A DNA stretch of 64,000 nt from Hysterangium stoloniferum (taxonomy: Eukaryota; Basidiomycota; Agaricomycetes; Hysterangiales; Hysterangiaceae): NCBI GenBank assembly GCA_015178975.1, contig WHVD01000195.1:1-64000 (forward strand). The letters run 5' to 3'. The stretch's first letter is position 1. Each line of letters starts with the position of its first letter. The position numbers and the translations under genes are program-made. Positions 59,870 through 64,000 of the stretch are shown in pieces. Under the pieces are notes generated by a model. That model made no database searches. It was not told the DNA's origin and was given only the letters and a program-made list of their open reading frames with translations.

Positions 59870-62118
59870 ATACCGCCATCAGCATCGAATCTATGACTGA
59901 TAAATAGGATTTTCTCTACTCACAGGTGCATCAATTGCGCTGGGCCCCGTCCACGGAGTAGGCGGCGTCGAGTGCGGCCGGCGAATCTCAGCCTTTCCGT
60001 GAAAAATTTCCTGCACGTCCAGACCGGCTTCGTCTTCTGCCTCCACCTCATCCCCCCAGTCTAAAATGTCTTCCCCGGTCGGCGTCATAGACGACGCTGC
60101 AGCTTCAACATCCCGTCTCGCGGCTGCAACTCGGCCCGTCGGCCGGTACAACGGAGATGGATACGGATACAGCGCGCCAGCTGAACCTTTCACGCTGTAG
60201 CTCTGGACGCGCCGATGTGTCTGTGAAGGTGTTGGGACCGAGATGGTCAGCCGGGGCTTCGAACGATCCTTAGGGGAGACCGAACGTCTGGGAGCCGCTG
60301 GTAATTGACTGGGGGTGTCGCTCTCGACAGAGCCGCGCATTATGCCCTGCATGAGCTCGGCGCCGGTTATGGGCCGTTTCTTCCTCACTGACGTGGGTGG
60401 TGGTGTCCAGACGTCGGGGCTGGCCATGGTGATATCGAGCGGCACATCAGGCGACGGCGGCCGTAGCAGATCGTCCGGAGCATAGTGCGTAGGTGTGGCA
60501 AATGTGAATTGGGAAAGATCGGTAATTGAAGCGTCGATCGTCAGATATTCTGGAGATAATGAAGTTGGCGACGGCAATGTGGCAGTTGACCTAGATGACT
60601 CTGACTGAGCAAGCGGACTCTCCTCTAATACATCGGAGTGGCACGGCTGCAATGTAAAGACCGTATCTTCATCCTCAACAATGGCAGAGTCGCGTTTTGC
60701 AGGGTTGGCGAGCATAACACCGCCTCCAACAACTCGCCAGGTGGGCTTGAAAATTCCGCCGGGCTCCTTATTCGGGTTGGATTTCTTCTCCTTAGTCATC
60801 CGTGCACGTTCACGTCGTCTCATGCTGTTAGTCTTGGATGCAGCATCATCGATTGTCAACCCTTGCATAGCGCTGCTATCGGTATTCATGTTATCGAATT
60901 GTGGCTTGAGGTCGAAATCAATTTCGTCTTCACAGTCTGCCCACGAAGAAGGAAGCCATTTTGCATGAGAAGATGACGACGACGGGACCTCGGTAGCGGA
61001 ACTTGGTGCTGATTTGTTTCGATCGTGAATGCTATTTGCGTAACACGTAAAGATTATTGGAATGCAATAAACTGAATATAAAGAAACGTACAACTTGCAA
61101 TCTTCACCATGGGGACAGGCTTGGTCAGTGTCGAAAAATTTGCATGGCTTCGCTACAAAAATAAATGTCAGGAATGGCGAAGCAACAAGGAAACACACGC
61201 CATACTGCGATAAAACAGACCCGTCTGGCCTGATTTGTTGGAGGCCGGTTGTGGTGAAGCCGCTTCGGCAGTCACACCGACACCAGAATGCATGCCCCAA
61301 ACGGATATTGGAACTGGAACTGGTGCATCTGATAAAAGCTTTATAGGAAGCGAGGTGGGTGCAGCTGAAGGCGGGAAGAGGCCCGGTGCATGGATGAATT
61401 GACATTTATCACCATAACGGCAGAGACCCAGGAGGAAATTACGACATGGTTGGGCTATATCGCTTAGTTGGAATGATATGACGAAAAAGAAAAGCGTGGA
61501 ATACTCACTGCGAAATTTAGGGTGAACATCGCCGTCCGCTTCCCTCCCCCAATTGGGGTCAATGTCCCGCACATCGGGTACATCATCCCACTCGGAGGAT
61601 GATTCTGGACTTTCAGCAGGCAGGCGCGAACGTATTACCGCATTACGCAGCTCTTCCAAGGTCCTCTCACGCGGTGTCACGTCGTCGGAACGGGCACCGA
61701 CTGGATGCTTAAAGTTGCACCAGCGACCAGACTTGCAGCCAGCTGGGTCGAGATAAAAGCGACACGGCTTGGTTCTGCGCAGAGAGGGGGCAGAGTGGGG
61801 AGGTGGAATGCGCGAAATAACTGAATTTGGGGTTCCTTCCTGGGGCGAAAGGCTTGCCAATGAGCCGACGGGCGACGCTTCTTCCTCAAATCTAAGGCTG
61901 CTGGTCACTCGAGGGTGCTTAAAGGCAATTGTTGCGAAAGGAGATAACGTCGGAAATGGATTGCAAGGACTCGCAGCGCAAGGATCATATGAAGGTGACA
62001 TTGGGTCAAATGAAGGAGGCTTTGAAGACGAGCAAGACTTTGAGAGATCCAGGGAGAGACAAGAAATAGAGCGAATAAGGTGTAGGGAATTGTTGTGCTC
62101 GCGGGTAGGAAATGGCAT
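59870..62118 (-). CDS. CCCH zinc-finger protein with three fingers
   Basis: The frame extends from about 62214; the preferred ATG is 62118 (MPFPTREHNNSLHL). Finger 1 is CRFYLDPAGCKSGRWCNFKH (C-x8-C-x5-C-x3-H). An intron near 61505-61455 leads to finger 2, CRNFLLGLCRYGDKCQFIH (C-x7-C-x5-C-x3-H). A second intron, near 61210-61150, leads to CKFFDTDQACPHGEDCK, and a third, about 61092-61035, completes finger 3 with the FIH residues. A long Ser/Pro-rich, disordered tail follows (to about 59920), with a terminal short exon likely after a GTGAGT donor near 59925. CCCH fingers of this spacing bind single-stranded RNA, so an RNA-regulatory role is inferred; no named ortholog was identified. Confidence 0.85.
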
Positions 62119-64000
62119 TTTAAGCCAGTATTGCTGTGAGTTAGGCGAGTCATGAGGAAACACGACGTTCAAGGTTTTGTACCCAGTACAGAAACTGCAC
62201 AATAACAGCTTCACTGTGGGAATTTCCTTTGTTGAACATTAAGCGCTAGCCGATCCATCTATTGTTGCCTTTTCGCAAGGGTCGACAAGCCGCGCTTGAT
62301 CGTTAGTATATATATATTGTCGGAAATTTTCTATGTTTTTCCGAAAAGTCTGCAAAAGAAATACGGAATAAACGGTATGTGTAAGGAAGTATTGAAAGAA
62401 ACCAAGCAAGGAAATGTAGATTCTGACGCTTTTGGGAAAAGGTCAACGACTGTAAATAGCTGCTAGGTATGACACGCACAAATATTGAAACAAGGGTGCT
62501 CTGGATCCCCAATTCCACCAGATGGTTAATTGTTTGTTGTCACTGGTACACATAGCCCAATAAGGAAGAACAATAGCAAACTATGTCACGTGACATCAAC
62601 ACGTGATCTGTCCGTTCTTTTTGTTCTAAAATGGACTATTTTATGGCTTCGGTATTGACAAGAGGGCACAGGATCTAGTTTGGCAGCCATTGGAAATGTA
62701 GCCTATAAACACTCTGGGAACAAGACTCCCTTTCAACCTATTTCTGACTTCGGGTTCCATATGTCCTCCTCATATCGGATGCACGACCCGTCTTGAGCAG
62801 CTGGCTTTTTATCTTACTTTTCACTTGACGCGTCTTGATTTGTGATGCGAAGGGCGGAACGGGTTGGCCAGGTCGTGATCCTGAATGGCACGAGGCGGCT
62901 TAGCTTAGTCGACTACATGCTGACCAGCGCATTGCTGATTGCTGTGGTTGGCAAGCCTGACACCTTGGACTGCTTGAGCCCTGAGCGAAATGACGAAATG
63001 AAACACCGGAGTGCGGGAAATCCTACGGTCCATGTTCGTTCCCCGCTTCCCGCTCTCTCACCTTCCCGAATTTCCTAATCGTGTGGATCCCTTATCTCCT
63101 TCGAGGTCGTTGACGCAGTCGGGCTTTTCGCAAGAGTGGTGATATATTATTGGGGTCTTGATGGTTGGAATCGTAATGGCTGTGATGCATGAAATACTCC
63201 CGAAAAGCAATTCTCGCTACGCCTGGGCATGGTACTTCATTTCCTTCGTGTCATAGAACATCTTTCATCCGAGATTACATTTAATCAAGGTATTCCACCA
63301 TCAATGAAGCAGGTGTTGATTTACATACTTGACATTAAAAGGCATCGATGGCCCCACCATTTTCATCCGCAACAGGATATTCTTATGTCTATTTTCTCAT
63401 TTTATTACAGCCCTCTTACCGTGTGGTGGTTGGCTGTTTCTCTTTGCTCGTTCCCGGTGTACTTATCTCTCACTCCCAAGAACACAGTGCAAGAGTACGC
63501 CCTCTGGTTCCCCATTTCCAACTAGATCCCATAGTCATCACCAATTTATCAGCATCCTGGATAGCCATATCTAGGCGGGCCGAAAGTCCATATGGCGATG
63601 GCCGGGTCATTAATACGATTGAGTCTTTCGAGTACTGCCGCACGTTGACCGACGAGCTTCGCGCATTCTTAACTCCCAAGTTCGAAAATTGCAATTGACA
63701 GGGATGACAGATGCACATGCTCTGGGATCTTACATCAATTCGTGCTTTCGCCCTAGATCAATGTATTCGATGGCCGAAACACGTAGCTCTGGAAAACACA
63801 TGATGGCTCATACTCTCTAACCCCTGTTCCCCCAAAAACACACAGATCGAAACTGAAGCAAGAGGTCTCGAAAAAGGTTGGCCAGATTCTTTCATCAAAT
63901 GAATGGCACAAAGCAGCTTGATGCGTCTGATCTTTTTCCTGGGGCTCAACACTTTGGGTCGCGGCGGGCTCTGGATGATTCACTGATTCGCAGATAGTAT
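62119..64000. other. No confident gene to the window end
   Basis: A plus-strand frame at 63348-63698 (ATG, 116 codons) has an N-terminal hydrophobic stretch and a C-terminal part VINTIESFEYCRTLTDELRA that looks protein-like; a possible acceptor (TTATTACAG) lies inside it. It could be part of a spliced gene, but no family was recognised. The rest shows only short frames. Confidence 0.35.

Overview
The window looks like nuclear DNA of a filamentous basidiomycete, most likely an Agaricomycete. The evidence is many short (about 45-95 bp) GT-AG introns, an Agaricomycete-type kinase-like family, a 7-TM membrane protein family typical of mushrooms, QDE-1/RDR-type RNA-dependent RNA polymerases, and Gypsy and Copia LTR retroelement debris. 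No bacterial, organellar or CRISPR features were seen.

Positions 1-24,000 are repeat-dominated and AT-rich. They hold nested, mostly solo LTRs with readable 5-bp target duplications, a decayed Copia pol fragment (minus strand, 11.7-12.9 kb) and a decayed Gypsy gag-pol copy (plus strand, 13.4-18.8 kb) split by two later solo LTRs. They also hold a 206-bp LTR that carries a tRNA-like sequence, a long palindrome and a GC-rich 16-bp minisatellite. Few cellular loci lie here: a probable pseudokinase of the Agaricomycete kinase-like family (3.3-5.0 kb), a short Cep57-like remnant (5.6-6.3 kb) and a U6 snRNA gene (9.4-9.6 kb).

Positions 25,200-41,000 are an ordinary gene-dense block: a beta-propeller (WD40-like) protein, the CHL1/DDX11 Fe-S DNA helicase, the phosphorelay protein YPD1 (divergent from CHL1), the ribosome-biogenesis GTPase BMS1 and an MFS transporter of the DHA1/TetA-like type.

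Positions 41,500-55,800 carry three complete RNA-dependent RNA polymerase genes head to tail on the minus strand. All three keep the same five-exon structure and an intact DLDGD catalytic motif. The two distal copies belong to a tandem duplication with a unit of about 5 kb and show alternating blocks of complete nucleotide identity and divergence, which suggests gene conversion. RdRPs of this class make dsRNA for RNA silencing, so the array lies on the same contig as the kind of elements it would be expected to silence; a functional link is inference only.

Positions 56,000-64,000 hold a spliced 7-TM membrane protein gene and a three-finger CCCH zinc-finger protein gene, with unassigned DNA between and after them.
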